Below are positions 27,812 to 36,826 of a stretch of DNA of 64,000 bases, one piece after another (position 1 is the stretch's first letter; every line of letters starts with the position of its first letter). The notes beneath the pieces were generated by a model. The model had not been told where the DNA came from, did not search any database, and worked only from the letters and a program-made list of their open reading frames with translations. The stretch is from positions 62,001 through 126,000 of the forward strand of contig JAYRVF010000013.1 of NCBI GenBank assembly GCA_041918675.1. Reading direction: 5' to 3'. The position numbers were made by a program, and so were the translations under genes. The stretch is from SCUB01 sp041918675 (GTDB lineage Bacteria > Pseudomonadota > Alphaproteobacteria > Rhizobiales > Xanthobacteraceae).

Positions 27812-29770
27812 ATGAATTCTGGCCTCAAACGCGCGGCGATTGTCGTCGGCATCCTGGTTGGCGCGCTGGGCGCCGGCGTTACGCTGGCGACATGGTTCGT
27901 CAATCGCGACAGCGTCCGCGCCGCGGTCGTGGAGCAGATCGCGCGCGCTTCCGGCCTCGACCTCGTCGTCGCCGGCGAGACGCAGGTCTCGATCGTTCCG
28001 TTCGGCAAGGTGAGCTTTCACGACGTCAGCCTGCGGTCCGACCGGGACGAGCCCGCGCTCGCCATCGACAGCCTGACGGCGAACCTGCGCCTGTTGCCAC
28101 TTCTGCTTCAGCGCGTCGAGATCGCCCACATCCAGCTCGAACGGCCGCGCGCCACCATCGTGCGGGAGGAGAAGGCGACCAACTGGGCCGGGATCGCCGA
28201 CAAGCTGAGCCAGGCGCTAAAGCCCACGACCGAGAAGGAGAAGCGGATTTCCTTTTCGGAAATTCGCGTCAACAACGGAACGCTGCGTTATGTCGATCCC
28301 TCGCGCGGCGTCGTCGAAACGCTGAGCGACATCGACTCCTCGCTCGCCTGGCCGTCGATCTCGCGTTCTTTCGGCGCCACCGGCCAGTTCACCTGGCGCG
28401 GCGAGCGCGTCGACGGCAGCATCAGTTTCGGCGATTTTCTCGCCGCGCTTGCCGGCGAGCGCACCAGCCTCAAGCTGCGCCTTTCCGGCGCGCCGCTGAA
28501 GATCGCCTTCGACGGCGCCATCGCGCGCCAACCGAACTTGAACATCGAGGGCACGCTGACCTCCGACGCTCAGGCGCTGCGCGAAACCCTGCGCTGGATC
28601 GGTCGCGCGCCGCCGGATTCGACCGGGTTCGGCCGCTTCGGCCTGAAGGCGCGCGCCGCTATCGCCGCCGGCAACATCACCTTGTCCAACGTCGCCATCG
28701 AGCTCGACGGCAACGCCGCCGAGGGCGTCATCGCGCTGGTCGGCGACGGACGGCGCACGCTGCAGGGCACGCTCGCCACCGAGACGCTCGACCTGACGCC
28801 CTACATCGCCACCTTCCGCCTGCTCACCTCCTCGACCCGCGACTGGAACCGGCAGCCGTTCAATCTCGACGCGCTGTCGGACTACGATCTCGATTTCCGC
28901 CTTTCGGCCGCGCGCGTCCTGATCGGCTCGGCCAAGCTCGGCCGCGCCGCGATCTCGGCCAATGTTCGCGGCGGCGTCGCCAATCTCAGCGTCGGCGAAG
29001 CGCAGGTCTTCGGCGGCGTGCTCAGGGGATCGCTCGCGGTTACCGGCAGCGGCTCGCACGCCGACGTCACCACGCAATTCCATTTCAGCGACATCAATCT
29101 GGAACCGGCCGCCGCCGAGCTTTTCGGCGTCCGCAATCTGACCGGCCAGGGCACGCTCAATTTCACCCTGCTGGCGTCGGGATCGTCGATCCACGGCCTG
29201 ACGCAGACCGTGTCCGGCACCGCGTCATTGCTCGGCCACGACGGCGCGCTGACCGGCATCAATATCGAGCAATTGCTGCGCCGGCTCGAACGTCGGCCGC
29301 TGTCGGGCGCGGGCGATTTTCGCGGCGGCCGCACGCCGTTCGAGACGATCAAGGCTTCAGCGCGCGTCGCGCGGGGCATCGCGACGATCGAGGTGGCGAG
29401 CCTCGACGGACCGGCGGTGCGGCTCGTCGTCAACGGCATCGCCTCGATCCCCAACCGCGAATTCGACCTCAAGGGGCTCGCCAGCCTGATCAAGGCGACC
29501 GACACCGCGCCCGCCTTCGAGCTTCCCTTCATCATCAACGGACCGTGGGACGACGCGCTGGTGCTGCCCGATCCGGAAAGCCTGATCCGTCGCTCGCCCG
29601 CGTCCGCGCCGCTGCTCGACGCCGTGCGCGAACGGCGCGCGCGCGATTCCGTGCGCGCCACGATCGAGCGCCTGATCGGCGCCTCGCAGCCGTCGATGCC
29701 GTTGCCGTCGACGGCTCCCGCCGACGCGCGCGACGAAGCCGGCCGGGACCAAGGTCCGCGCGAGGAATGA
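27812..29770 (+). CDS. AsmA family protein
   Basis: The 652-residue protein has a single N-terminal membrane anchor (AAIVVGILVGALGAGVTLAT) followed by a large periplasmic beta-rich region. VVEQIARASGLDLVVAGETQ, PFGKVSFHDVSL and TANLRLLPLLLQRVEIAHIQ match the AsmA N-terminal domain, and the C-terminal AsmA_2-like part (TGQGTLNFTLLASG, TVSGTASLLGHDGALTGINI) is also present. AsmA-like proteins help move phospholipids to, or build, the outer membrane. ATG 27812, just before the membrane anchor, was preferred to the start 90 bases upstream. It is followed by convergent ABC-transporter genes. Confidence 0.9.
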   Translation: MNSGLKRAAIVVGILVGALGAGVTLATWFVNRDSVRAAVVEQIARASGLDLVVAGETQVSIVPFGKVSFHDVSLRSDRDEPALAIDSLTANLRLLPLLLQRVEIAHIQLERPRATIVREEKATNWAGIADKLSQALKPTTEKEKRISFSEIRVNNGTLRYVDPSRGVVETLSDIDSSLAWPSISRSFGATGQFTWRGERVDGSISFGDFLAALAGERTSLKLRLSGAPLKIAFDGAIARQPNLNIEGTLTSDAQALRETLRWIGRAPPDSTGFGRFGLKARAAIAAGNITLSNVAIELDGNAAEGVIALVGDGRRTLQGTLATETLDLTPYIATFRLLTSSTRDWNRQPFNLDALSDYDLDFRLSAARVLIGSAKLGRAAISANVRGGVANLSVGEAQVFGGVLRGSLAVTGSGSHADVTTQFHFSDINLEPAAAELFGVRNLTGQGTLNFTLLASGSSIHGLTQTVSGTASLLGHDGALTGINIEQLLRRLERRPLSGAGDFRGGRTPFETIKASARVARGIATIEVASLDGPAVRLVVNGIASIPNREFDLKGLASLIKATDTAPAFELPFIINGPWDDALVLPDPESLIRRSPASAPLLDAVRERRARDSVRATIERLIGASQPSMPLPSTAPADARDEAGRDQGPREE

Positions 29771-29789
29771 CAGCCGGGCGCGGGCGCGC

Positions 29790-30605
29790 TCAGACGCGCG
29801 CCGGCCGTTCCGTCAGCGCCGACAATTTCGAGGCGAGCGAGGCGATAACGATCGCGATCGCCACGATCGCGATCATGATGGTGGAGATGGCGTTGATCTC
29901 CGGTTTCACCCCAAGGCGCACGTCGGAATAGACGCGGATCGGCAGCGTCGTCGCGCCGGGACCGGTGGTGAAGCTGGCGATGACCAGATCGTCGAGCGAC
30001 AGCGTGAAGGCGAGCAACCATGCCGCCACCACCGCCGGCAGGATCAGCGGCAAGGTGACCAGCGCGAAGGCGCGCGCCGGCGAGCAGCCGAGATCCATCG
30101 CCGCCTCCTCGTAGCTTCGGTCGAGACCGGCGAGGCGCGATCGCACCACGATCATGGCGAAGCTCATGGTCAGCGTCGTGTGCGCGGCGGTGACGGTCCA
30201 GAACCCGCGTTCGGCGTTCATCGCCACGAACAGCAACAACAGCGACAGGCCGGTGATCACCTCCGGCATGACCAAGGGCGCATGGAGCATCGCCGAGAAC
30301 AGCGCGCGGCCGGGAAAGCGCCCGGCCCGCGCGATCGCGAGCGCGGCGAGCGTGCCGAGCGCGGTCGCCGCCGTCGCCGAGACCGTGGCGATGCGCAGGC
30401 TCATCCAGGCCGCGTCCAGCAAGGCGCGATCGTTCAGGAGCTCGGCGTACCAGCGCGTCGACCAACCGCCCCACACCGTCACCAGGCGCGAGGCGTTGAA
30501 CGAATAGACGACGAGAATGACGATCGGCAAATAGAGAAAGGCAAGGCCGAGCGCGAGCGCGACGACGTTCACCGATGTCAGCCTCGCCACCGAGTTCCTC
30601 GCCAT
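29790..30605 (-). CDS. potI: ABC transporter permease, polyamine type (PotI-like)
   Basis: The 271-residue inner-membrane protein has six predicted segments. It contains the permease EAA loop EEAAMDLGCSPARAFALVTL with the conserved G, which docks on the ATPase. LPLILPAVVAAWLLAFTLSL and DDLVIASFTTGPGATTLPI match the PotC/PotI half of spermidine/putrescine importers. It is the last gene of a three-gene operon, with a 1-base gap to potH. The substrate is inferred from family resemblance only; no PotF/PotD binding protein is encoded here. Confidence 0.88.
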   Translation of the reverse strand: MARNSVARLTSVNVVALALGLAFLYLPIVILVVYSFNASRLVTVWGGWSTRWYAELLNDRALLDAAWMSLRIATVSATAATALGTLAALAIARAGRFPGRALFSAMLHAPLVMPEVITGLSLLLLFVAMNAERGFWTVTAAHTTLTMSFAMIVVRSRLAGLDRSYEEAAMDLGCSPARAFALVTLPLILPAVVAAWLLAFTLSLDDLVIASFTTGPGATTLPIRVYSDVRLGVKPEINAISTIMIAIVAIAIVIASLASKLSALTERPARV

Positions 30606-30606
30606 G

Positions 30607-31521
30607 CTAGCGCCCCTCCCCGGCCTCGCCGCGTTGCAGGCGGTCGTAGAGAACGAGCGGCGCCAGCAGCAGCGCGAGCAGCACCATCGCCACCGCCGCG
30701 GCCACCGGCCAATCCTTGTTGGTGAAGAACTCCAGCCACAGTGTCTGGCCGATCATCGGCCGGTCCGAGCCCGCGAGCAGATCGGGGATGACGAATTCGC
30801 CGACGATCGGAATGAACGACAGCAGCGCGCCGGCGGCGATCCCCGGGGCCGACAGCGGCACCGTCACCAGCCAGAACGCCTTGGCCCGCGAACAGCCGAG
30901 GTCGGCGGCCGCCTCGATCAGCGAAACGTCCATGCGTTCCAGCGTCGCGTAAAGCGGCAGGATCATGAACGGCAGATAGGAATAGACGAGGCCGATGAAC
31001 ATCGCCGTGTCGGTGGCGAGCCACGCGACCGGCTGGTCGATCAGCCCGAGCGCCTTGAGCGCGCCGTTGAGCAAGCCGTCGCGCTGCAGGATGTTGATCC
31101 AGGCGTAGACGCGGATGAGAAACGACGTCCAGAACGGCACGATCACCAGCATCATCGCCACCGGCCGCCACCGGCGCGGCAGGCGCGCCATCGCGTGGGC
31201 GATCGGATAGCCGATCGCCAGCAGCAGCGCGGTCGCGATCGCGGCGACGATCAGGCTGCGCAGATAGGACGCGAAATAGATGCCGTCGGAGGCGAGCAGC
31301 GCGAAATTGTCGAGGGAAAGCCCCCCGACCGCGTCGAGAATCGCCGCCCATCCTTGCGCGGGATCGAACACCGGCACATAGGGCGGCAGCGCGATCGCCG
31401 TCCGCGACAGGCTGATCTTGAGCACGAAGCCGAACGGCACGAGAAAGAACACCACCAGCCAGAGATAGGGCGCGATGGCGGCGAGGCGCGCGGGGCGGGT
31501 GAAGGCGCGGTGGAAGTTCAT
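30607..31521 (-). CDS. potH: ABC transporter permease, polyamine type (PotH-like)
   Basis: The 304-residue membrane protein begins with a cytoplasmic tail and LWLVVFFLVPFGFVLKISLS, the usual first segment of PotB/PotH. It has SLIEAAADLGCSRAKAFWLV as its EAA loop and ends with GEFVIPDLLAGSDRPMIGQT, a motif highly typical of polyamine permeases. It lies between the ATPase and the second permease with gaps of 4 and 1 bases, so it is cotranscribed. It would form the heterodimeric channel with PotI. Confidence 0.9.
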   Translation of the reverse strand: MNFHRAFTRPARLAAIAPYLWLVVFFLVPFGFVLKISLSRTAIALPPYVPVFDPAQGWAAILDAVGGLSLDNFALLASDGIYFASYLRSLIVAAIATALLLAIGYPIAHAMARLPRRWRPVAMMLVIVPFWTSFLIRVYAWINILQRDGLLNGALKALGLIDQPVAWLATDTAMFIGLVYSYLPFMILPLYATLERMDVSLIEAAADLGCSRAKAFWLVTVPLSAPGIAAGALLSFIPIVGEFVIPDLLAGSDRPMIGQTLWLEFFTNKDWPVAAAVAMVLLALLLAPLVLYDRLQRGEAGEGR

Positions 31522-31525
31522 CGCC

Positions 31526-32686
31526 TCACCGCTCCAGCACCCGCGCGGCGCGCGGCGCGAACGACAGGTGGACGCTCTCGCCGGTCCCGAACGCCGCCGC
31601 GTCGGCCGCGCTGTTGGCGATCGTGGCCTTGAGCAACGCCCCGTTCGCGATCCGCACCGAGTACACCGAGATGGCGCCGAAATAGCCGACCTCGGCGACG
31701 ACGCCCTCGAACGCGTTCTTGTCTTGCTCGCGCGCGCGGGTGATCCGCACGCGTTCTGGTCGGATCGCGACCCAGGCCGTCGCGCCGCGCGCGAGATCCG
31801 CCTCGCCCGCCGCCGCGATCTCGCCGACGCCTTCGGCGGCGAGGCTGACGAGCCCGTCCGCGCGTCCGCTGACGCGGCCCTCGATCAGGTTGATGTCGCC
31901 GACGAATTCGGCGACCCAGCGCGAATTCGGCGTGTCATAGAGGGCGCGTGGCGGAGCCACCTGGGCGAGGCGGCCGGCGTTCATCACCCCGATGCGATCG
32001 GCGACCGTCATCGCCTCCTCCTGGTCGTGGGTGACCATGATGAACGTCGTGCCGAGCCGGCGCTGGATCTCCATCAACTCGAAACGCGTGCTTTCGCGCA
32101 GCGCCCGGTCGAGCGCGGCGAGCGGCTCGTCGAGCAGGAGAACGCGCGGCCGCGGAGCCAACGCGCGCGCCAACGCCACGCGCTGGCGCTGGCCGCCGGA
32201 AAGCTGATCCGGCCGGCGGTCGCCGAACCCGCTCATATGCACGAGCGCGAGCATTTCATCGACGCGCGCGACGATCTCAGCGCGCGGCAGGCCCGCCCGC
32301 TTGAGGCCGAAAGCGACATTGCCCGCGACCGTCAGATGCGGGAACACCGCGTAGTTCTGGAACATCATGTTGATGGGCCGGCGATGCGGCGGCACCGGCG
32401 CGATGTCCTTCCCGTCGAGAAGGATGCGGCCGCCGTTGGGCCCGTCGAAGCCGGCCAGCATGCGCAGAAGCGTGGTCTTGCCGCAGCCCGAAGGGCCGAG
32501 CAGCGCGAAGAACTCGCCCGCGTCGATGGCGAGCGAGACGTCGTCGACCGCGGCGAACGCGCCGAAACGCCGGCTTACACCCTCGATGCGCAGGATCGGC
32601 GCGCGCGCGGCCTCCGCCGCCGGCGGGGCCGCCACCGCCGCATCGCCCGATGCCGAACCATCCGCAGGATTCATTCCCGCCGCCAT
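31526..32686 (-). CDS. potG: ABC transporter ATP-binding protein, polyamine type (PotG-like)
   Basis: The ATPase has about 386 residues. It shows Walker A LGPSGCGKTTLLRMLAGF, Q-loop MMFQNYAVFPHLTV, signature LSGGQRQRVALARAL, Walker B RVLLLDEPLAALD and the H-loop MVTHDQEEAMTVADRI. A C-terminal TOBE domain (about residue 290 on) is typical of PotA/PotG. ATG 32686 was chosen; ATG 32674 and a TTG further up are alternatives, and the first 30 residues are Ala/Pro-rich. It is first in the transport operon potG-potH-potI. The upstream neighbour is a receiver protein with its stop about 80 bases away. Confidence 0.9.
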   Translation of the reverse strand: MAAGMNPADGSASGDAAVAAPPAAEAARAPILRIEGVSRRFGAFAAVDDVSLAIDAGEFFALLGPSGCGKTTLLRMLAGFDGPNGGRILLDGKDIAPVPPHRRPINMMFQNYAVFPHLTVAGNVAFGLKRAGLPRAEIVARVDEMLALVHMSGFGDRRPDQLSGGQRQRVALARALAPRPRVLLLDEPLAALDRALRESTRFELMEIQRRLGTTFIMVTHDQEEAMTVADRIGVMNAGRLAQVAPPRALYDTPNSRWVAEFVGDINLIEGRVSGRADGLVSLAAEGVGEIAAAGEADLARGATAWVAIRPERVRITRAREQDKNAFEGVVAEVGYFGAISVYSVRIANGALLKATIANSAADAAAFGTGESVHLSFAPRAARVLER

Positions 32687-32764
32687 CCCCGCCAGTCGAC
32701 CGGATGGCAACCTAACCTCTGGCCCGCCAGCGCTCAACCGCGCGGACGTGGCCCCGCCTGGTTA

Positions 32765-33310
32765 TCAGGCGGCTTCTTCGGCCGCGTCGACCTCGGCGAG
32801 CACCTCGACGCCAGGGACCATCGGCGGCTTGACCGGGTCGAGCAGCTTGCGCGGCGTCGGCCCGTAATATTTGCCGAGCTGGATCGACGGCCTCGGCTTC
32901 ATGAAAATGGAGACCATGCGGTCGCGCAGCGTTTTCGCCGAAACCGGCTTGATCAGATACTCGTTGGCGCCGAAACTCGCCGCCGCGACCACGCGTTGCC
33001 GCTCGGCCGTGCTCGTGAGCATCACGATCGGAACGTCGGGCACCGGGAACACGCCGGGCGAGCGCACGATGCGGACGAGTTCCGGGCCGTTGAGCAGCGG
33101 CAGGTCCCATTCGAGGATGACGAGGTCGGGCTCGAACATGCGGATGTGCTCGAGCGCGGCGATGCCGTCGCCGCATTCATGCACGTTCTTGACGCCCGCG
33201 TTGGTCAGCAGCATGCGCGCGGTCTTACGCATGAACAGATTGCCGTCGACGACCAATACGCTGATGGTCTGCAGCAACTTGTCGAATTCACCCTTGGCTG
33301 ATGTGCGCAT
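32765..33310 (-). CDS. Stand-alone receiver protein with Glu at the phosphoacceptor site
   Basis: The 181-residue protein has a CheY-like receiver (about 15-135): VLVVDGN replaces the usual VDDN, the fifth-strand lysine is present in EYLIKPVS, and the conserved Thr lies in VMLTSTAE. The phosphoacceptor position reads LVILEWDLP, giving E67 where Asp is expected; the codon is GAA. A 45-residue tail with MKPRPSIQLGKYYGPTPRKL follows, a tail I recall in a Rhizobiales receiver family. Glu often mimics phospho-Asp, so the protein may be locked active, or D69 may substitute. No kinase is adjacent. It is transcribed away from glpD's start, ahead of potG. Confidence 0.8.
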   Translation of the reverse strand: MRTSAKGEFDKLLQTISVLVVDGNLFMRKTARMLLTNAGVKNVHECGDGIAALEHIRMFEPDLVILEWDLPLLNGPELVRIVRSPGVFPVPDVPIVMLTSTAERQRVVAAASFGANEYLIKPVSAKTLRDRMVSIFMKPRPSIQLGKYYGPTPRKLLDPVKPPMVPGVEVLAEVDAAEEAA

Positions 33311-33474
33311 GCGCGATCATATCGGTCGCCCCACTCCCGTTTCCCGCGCGCATCAAACCACGCGACCGCTTGCAACGGCGTGAAGCAAGCGACGAAAATT
33401 TTCATCAATTCGGCGATTGACCGGCCGCTGGCGCGGCCGGCGCTGAAACGCGCGACAAATGGCTCGAATTTGAA

Positions 33475-34989
33475 TCAATTTGGCGTTGACGGCGCGGACC
33501 TTGCCGCAGCGGCGCCGGCCGTCTTCATGTAGGCGGCGAGCGCCTCGCGCGCCGAATCCGGGAACGTCAGCCCGAGCTTCGTACGCCGCCACAACACGTC
33601 CTCGGCCGCGCGCGCCCACTCGACATCCATGAGATAGCGCGCCTCGCGCTCGGTGAGATCGCCGGCGAAGCAGACGCCGAGGTCGGCGAACGCCTTCGCC
33701 TCGCCCAGGACCCGCTCGACCCGCGTGCCGTAAAGATGGACGAGCCGGGCGGCATGGTCGGGCGTCAGGAACGGCCAGCGCTCGCGCGTCCGCTCGACCA
33801 GCAGATCGATGCCGTCATGGGGAAAATCCCCGCCGGGCAGCGGCGCGTCCGCCGTCCACGGCTTTCCCATCTTCAGCCGGCGGCGCAGCGCCTTCAGCGC
33901 CCGCTCGGCGAGCCGGCGATAGGTCGTGAGCTTGCCGCCATAGACCGTCAGCAGCGGCGCCAGGCCCCGCGGCGCGTCGAGGCGCAGCACGTAGTCGCGC
34001 GTGGCGTCCTTGGCCGCGCTCGCGCCGTCGTCGAACAGCGCGCGCACGCCGGAAAACGCCCACACCACGTCGCCCGACGAAATCGGCTGGCGCAAATAGG
34101 CGTTGATCGCCCCGCACAGATACCCGATCTCCTCCGCCGTCGGCGCCAGTACCGATAGGTCGCCCCGAAAATCGCGGTCGGTCGTGCCGATCAGGGTGAA
34201 GTCGCGCGCGAAGGGAATGGCGAAGACGACGCGGCCGTCGGGGTTCTGGAAGATGTAGGCGCCGTCGTGATCGTAGAGCCGGCGCACCACGATGTGCGAG
34301 CCGAGAACGAGGCGCGCCGCCGGTTGCGGCGAGCGGATCACCGTTTCGCCGACCTGATTGATCCAGGGCCCGGCGGCATCGACCAGCGCGCGCGCCGTGA
34401 CGACGCGGCGATGGCCGCGATCGACGATCGCGAGCCGCCATTCCTCGGCGCGGTCCGCGCGCGCGCACCGCGCGCCGGTGTGGATCGCGGCGCCGCGCTC
34501 GGCCGCGTCGAGCGCGGTGAGAACGACGAGGCGCGCGTCGTCGACCACGCAGTCGGAAAATTCGAACGCCGTGCCGAACGAGCGCTTGAGCGGGACGCCG
34601 ACGGGATGATGCGTCAGGTCGATCGTGGCGGTCGACGGCAGGATGTCGCGCCGGCCGATGATGTCGTAGAGAAACAGGCCGAACCGCAGGATCGGCAGCG
34701 GCCATCCGCCGGGCCGCGGCGTCAGCGCGAAACGGATCGGGCGGACGATGTGCGGCGCGGCGCGCAGCAGCACCTCGCGCTCCGAAAGCCCCTCGCGCAC
34801 CAGCCGCAACGCGCCGTGTTCGAGATAGCGCAAGCCGCCATGCACGAGCTTGGTCGATTTCGACGACGTGCCGGAGCCAAGATCGTTCTGCTCGAACAGC
34901 GCCACGCGCAGGCCGCGACCGGCCGCGTCGCGGGCGATGCCCACTCCGTTGATGCCGCCTCCGATGATAGCGAGATCAAAATCCGCCAA
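33475..34989 (-). CDS. glpD: Glycerol-3-phosphate dehydrogenase, FAD-dependent
   Basis: GlpD oxidises sn-glycerol-3-phosphate to dihydroxyacetone phosphate at the inner membrane, feeding electrons to quinone. The product has DLAIIGGGINGVGIARDAAG for FAD binding, NDLGSGTSSKSTKLVHGGLR, YLEHGALRLVREGLSEREVL and the C-terminal domain with LTVYGGKLTTYRRLAERAL and LVHLYGTRVERVL. The start is unclear: TTG 34989 gives about 504 residues, the normal length, with GGAG nearby, while GTG 35022 or an upstream ATG would add residues without homology. It is divergent from the amidotransferase gene. Confidence 0.93.
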   Translation of the reverse strand: MADFDLAIIGGGINGVGIARDAAGRGLRVALFEQNDLGSGTSSKSTKLVHGGLRYLEHGALRLVREGLSEREVLLRAAPHIVRPIRFALTPRPGGWPLPILRFGLFLYDIIGRRDILPSTATIDLTHHPVGVPLKRSFGTAFEFSDCVVDDARLVVLTALDAAERGAAIHTGARCARADRAEEWRLAIVDRGHRRVVTARALVDAAGPWINQVGETVIRSPQPAARLVLGSHIVVRRLYDHDGAYIFQNPDGRVVFAIPFARDFTLIGTTDRDFRGDLSVLAPTAEEIGYLCGAINAYLRQPISSGDVVWAFSGVRALFDDGASAAKDATRDYVLRLDAPRGLAPLLTVYGGKLTTYRRLAERALKALRRRLKMGKPWTADAPLPGGDFPHDGIDLLVERTRERWPFLTPDHAARLVHLYGTRVERVLGEAKAFADLGVCFAGDLTEREARYLMDVEWARAAEDVLWRRTKLGLTFPDSAREALAAYMKTAGAAAARSAPSTPN

Positions 34990-35156
34990 GCTCCGCCCCG
35001 CGCGCCGATTCGGTCCCCTCACAATGGCAAGCGCGGTGGTCAAATCCAAGGCAGGACGCAGCTTGTTTGGGCGACGCGCGGCCGGTGAAATCATTGCGTT
35101 CCACCACCGCCTTTGTCATATCGGGGCGTGGAATTCGCGAATCTCCCGTGAGGCCG

Positions 35157-36020
35157 ATGCCCGCCCCCCGCCTTCTCATCGTCGAGGGCGACACCGCCGA
35201 AAGCCGCGCGTTGGAAGTCTCGGCCGGCGGCGTCGCGACCAGCGACGGCTATGCCCGCGTGTTGCGCGACCTGTGTCCGCGCGCGGCGATCGACATCGTC
35301 TTTCCGGCCGACGCGGGTTCGTTCCTGCCCGGCGGCGGCGCGATGGAAGCCTATGACGGCATCGCCATCACCGGCTCGGCGCTGCATGTCTATGAGAACA
35401 GCCCCGAGATCACCCGCCAGATCGAGCTCATCCGCGAGGCGTTGCGGCACGAGGTCGCCTTGTTCGGCAGTTGCTGGGGCCTGCAGGTCCTCACCGTCGC
35501 GGCCGGCGGCGTGGTCCGGCGCAATCCGCGCGGGCGCGAACTCGGCATCGGGCGCGGCATCCGCCTGACGGCGGCGGGGATCGATCACGCCATGTATCGG
35601 GGCAAGCCCGACCTGTTCAGCGCGCCGACGGTGCATCGCGACGAGGTCGAGACGCTCGCGCCGGGCAGCGCGCTGCTGGCGAGCAACGCGTTTTCGCGCG
35701 TTCAGGCGATCGAGTTGAAGGCCGGCCGCGCCGTCGCCTGGGCGACGCAGTACCACCCCGAATATCCGCTGAGCGAGATCGCCGCCATCATCCGCCGTAC
35801 CCCGACGCTGGTGCGCGAGGGCTTCTTTCATGGCGAAGCCGAGCGCGAGGCCCATGCCCACGATCTCGACGCGCTCGACCGCGCGCCCGGCGACCGTCCC
35901 CTGGCGTGGCGGCTCGGCATTGACGAAACGATCCTCGATCCAATGCTGCGTCAACGCGAGCTCGCCAACTGGATCGCCGAGCTGGTCCTGCCGCGCGCCA
36001 CCGCGCGCGGGCGTGGATGA
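35157..36020 (+). CDS. Class I glutamine amidotransferase-like protein
   Basis: The 287-residue protein has the triad of class I amidotransferases: the nucleophile in LFGSCWGLQVLTVAAGG, and the His-Glu pair in QYHPEYPLSE. DGIAITGSALHVYENSPEI precedes the nucleophile as in GMP-synthase-like stand-alone domains. ATG 35157 follows GTGAGG; the longer frame to 35067 would overlap the glpD leader. Such stand-alone proteins often hydrolyse gamma-glutamyl amides or act in polyamine-related catabolism; here the substrate is unknown. A short-chain dehydrogenase gene follows 63 bases downstream. Confidence 0.85.
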   Translation: MPAPRLLIVEGDTAESRALEVSAGGVATSDGYARVLRDLCPRAAIDIVFPADAGSFLPGGGAMEAYDGIAITGSALHVYENSPEITRQIELIREALRHEVALFGSCWGLQVLTVAAGGVVRRNPRGRELGIGRGIRLTAAGIDHAMYRGKPDLFSAPTVHRDEVETLAPGSALLASNAFSRVQAIELKAGRAVAWATQYHPEYPLSEIAAIIRRTPTLVREGFFHGEAEREAHAHDLDALDRAPGDRPLAWRLGIDETILDPMLRQRELANWIAELVLPRATARGRG

Positions 36021-36083
36021 ACGAGCAAAAGCGCGGACGAGGCGATTCCCCTTCGCCGGATTCTGTATTAGAAATCCAGGCGC

Positions 36084-36785
36084 ATGAATTCAGCCGCGAT
36101 GGAATTTCAGGACAGGCATGTCGTGGTGACCGGCGCTGCCGGCGCGCTCGGCGGCGCCGTGGTCGCGCGGCTGCGCGAGGCCGGCGCCATCTGCCATCTG
36201 CCGCTGCGGGCGATGTCGTCCCATTTGCGCGACGACGATCGCCAGCGCGTCGTCCATGGCGTCGATCTGAGCGACGAGCGCGCGGTCAACGGCTTCTATG
36301 ACACCGTTGCGACGCCGTGGGCGTCGATCCACGCCGCCGGCGGCTTCGCCTACGGCCCGCTCGAGGAACTCGGCAAAGCCGGACTCCTCGCGCAACTCGA
36401 CATGAATCTCGTGTCCTGCGTGCTGTGCTGCCGCGCGGCCGTGGTCGCGATGAAACGCGGCCGCGGCGGGCGCATCGTCAACGTCACGGCGCGGCCGGGA
36501 CTGGAATGGGCGCGGGGCGCGAATATGGCCGCCTACACCGCCGCCAAGGCCGCCGTCGCCGCGTTCACCGTCGCGCTCGCGGGCGAGGTCGCCGCGGCCG
36601 GAATTCTCGTCAACGCCGTCGCGCCCTCGATCATCGACACGCCGGCCAACCGGCGCGACATGCCGGACGCCGACTTCTCGCAATGGCCGAAGACGGGCGA
36701 CATCGCCGACCGCATCCTCGCGCTCGCCTCGCCAGCGAATTTGGCGACGAGCGGCGAGATCGTGCCGATCTACGGCGGACTCTGA
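36084..36785 (+). CDS. Short-chain dehydrogenase/reductase
   Basis: The 233-residue SDR protein has the cofactor motif VVVTGAAGALGGAVVARL near the N terminus, a NNAG-equivalent region HAAGGFAYGPLEEL, and the catalytic pair in AAYTAAKAAVAAFT (Tyr-x3-Lys). VNVTARPGLEWARGA holds the position of the catalytic Ser, where Thr or Arg-Pro replaces the usual SS, so the active site may be altered. VNAVAPSIIDTPANRRDMP is the standard product-side loop. It is likely cotranscribed with the preceding amidotransferase gene. The substrate is unknown. Confidence 0.87.
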   Translation: MNSAAMEFQDRHVVVTGAAGALGGAVVARLREAGAICHLPLRAMSSHLRDDDRQRVVHGVDLSDERAVNGFYDTVATPWASIHAAGGFAYGPLEELGKAGLLAQLDMNLVSCVLCCRAAVVAMKRGRGGRIVNVTARPGLEWARGANMAAYTAAKAAVAAFTVALAGEVAAAGILVNAVAPSIIDTPANRRDMPDADFSQWPKTGDIADRILALASPANLATSGEIVPIYGGL

Positions 36786-36826
36786 GGAGTGGCGCGGGGG
36801 ATCGCGTCCGCCTGGGGCGGGACGCG

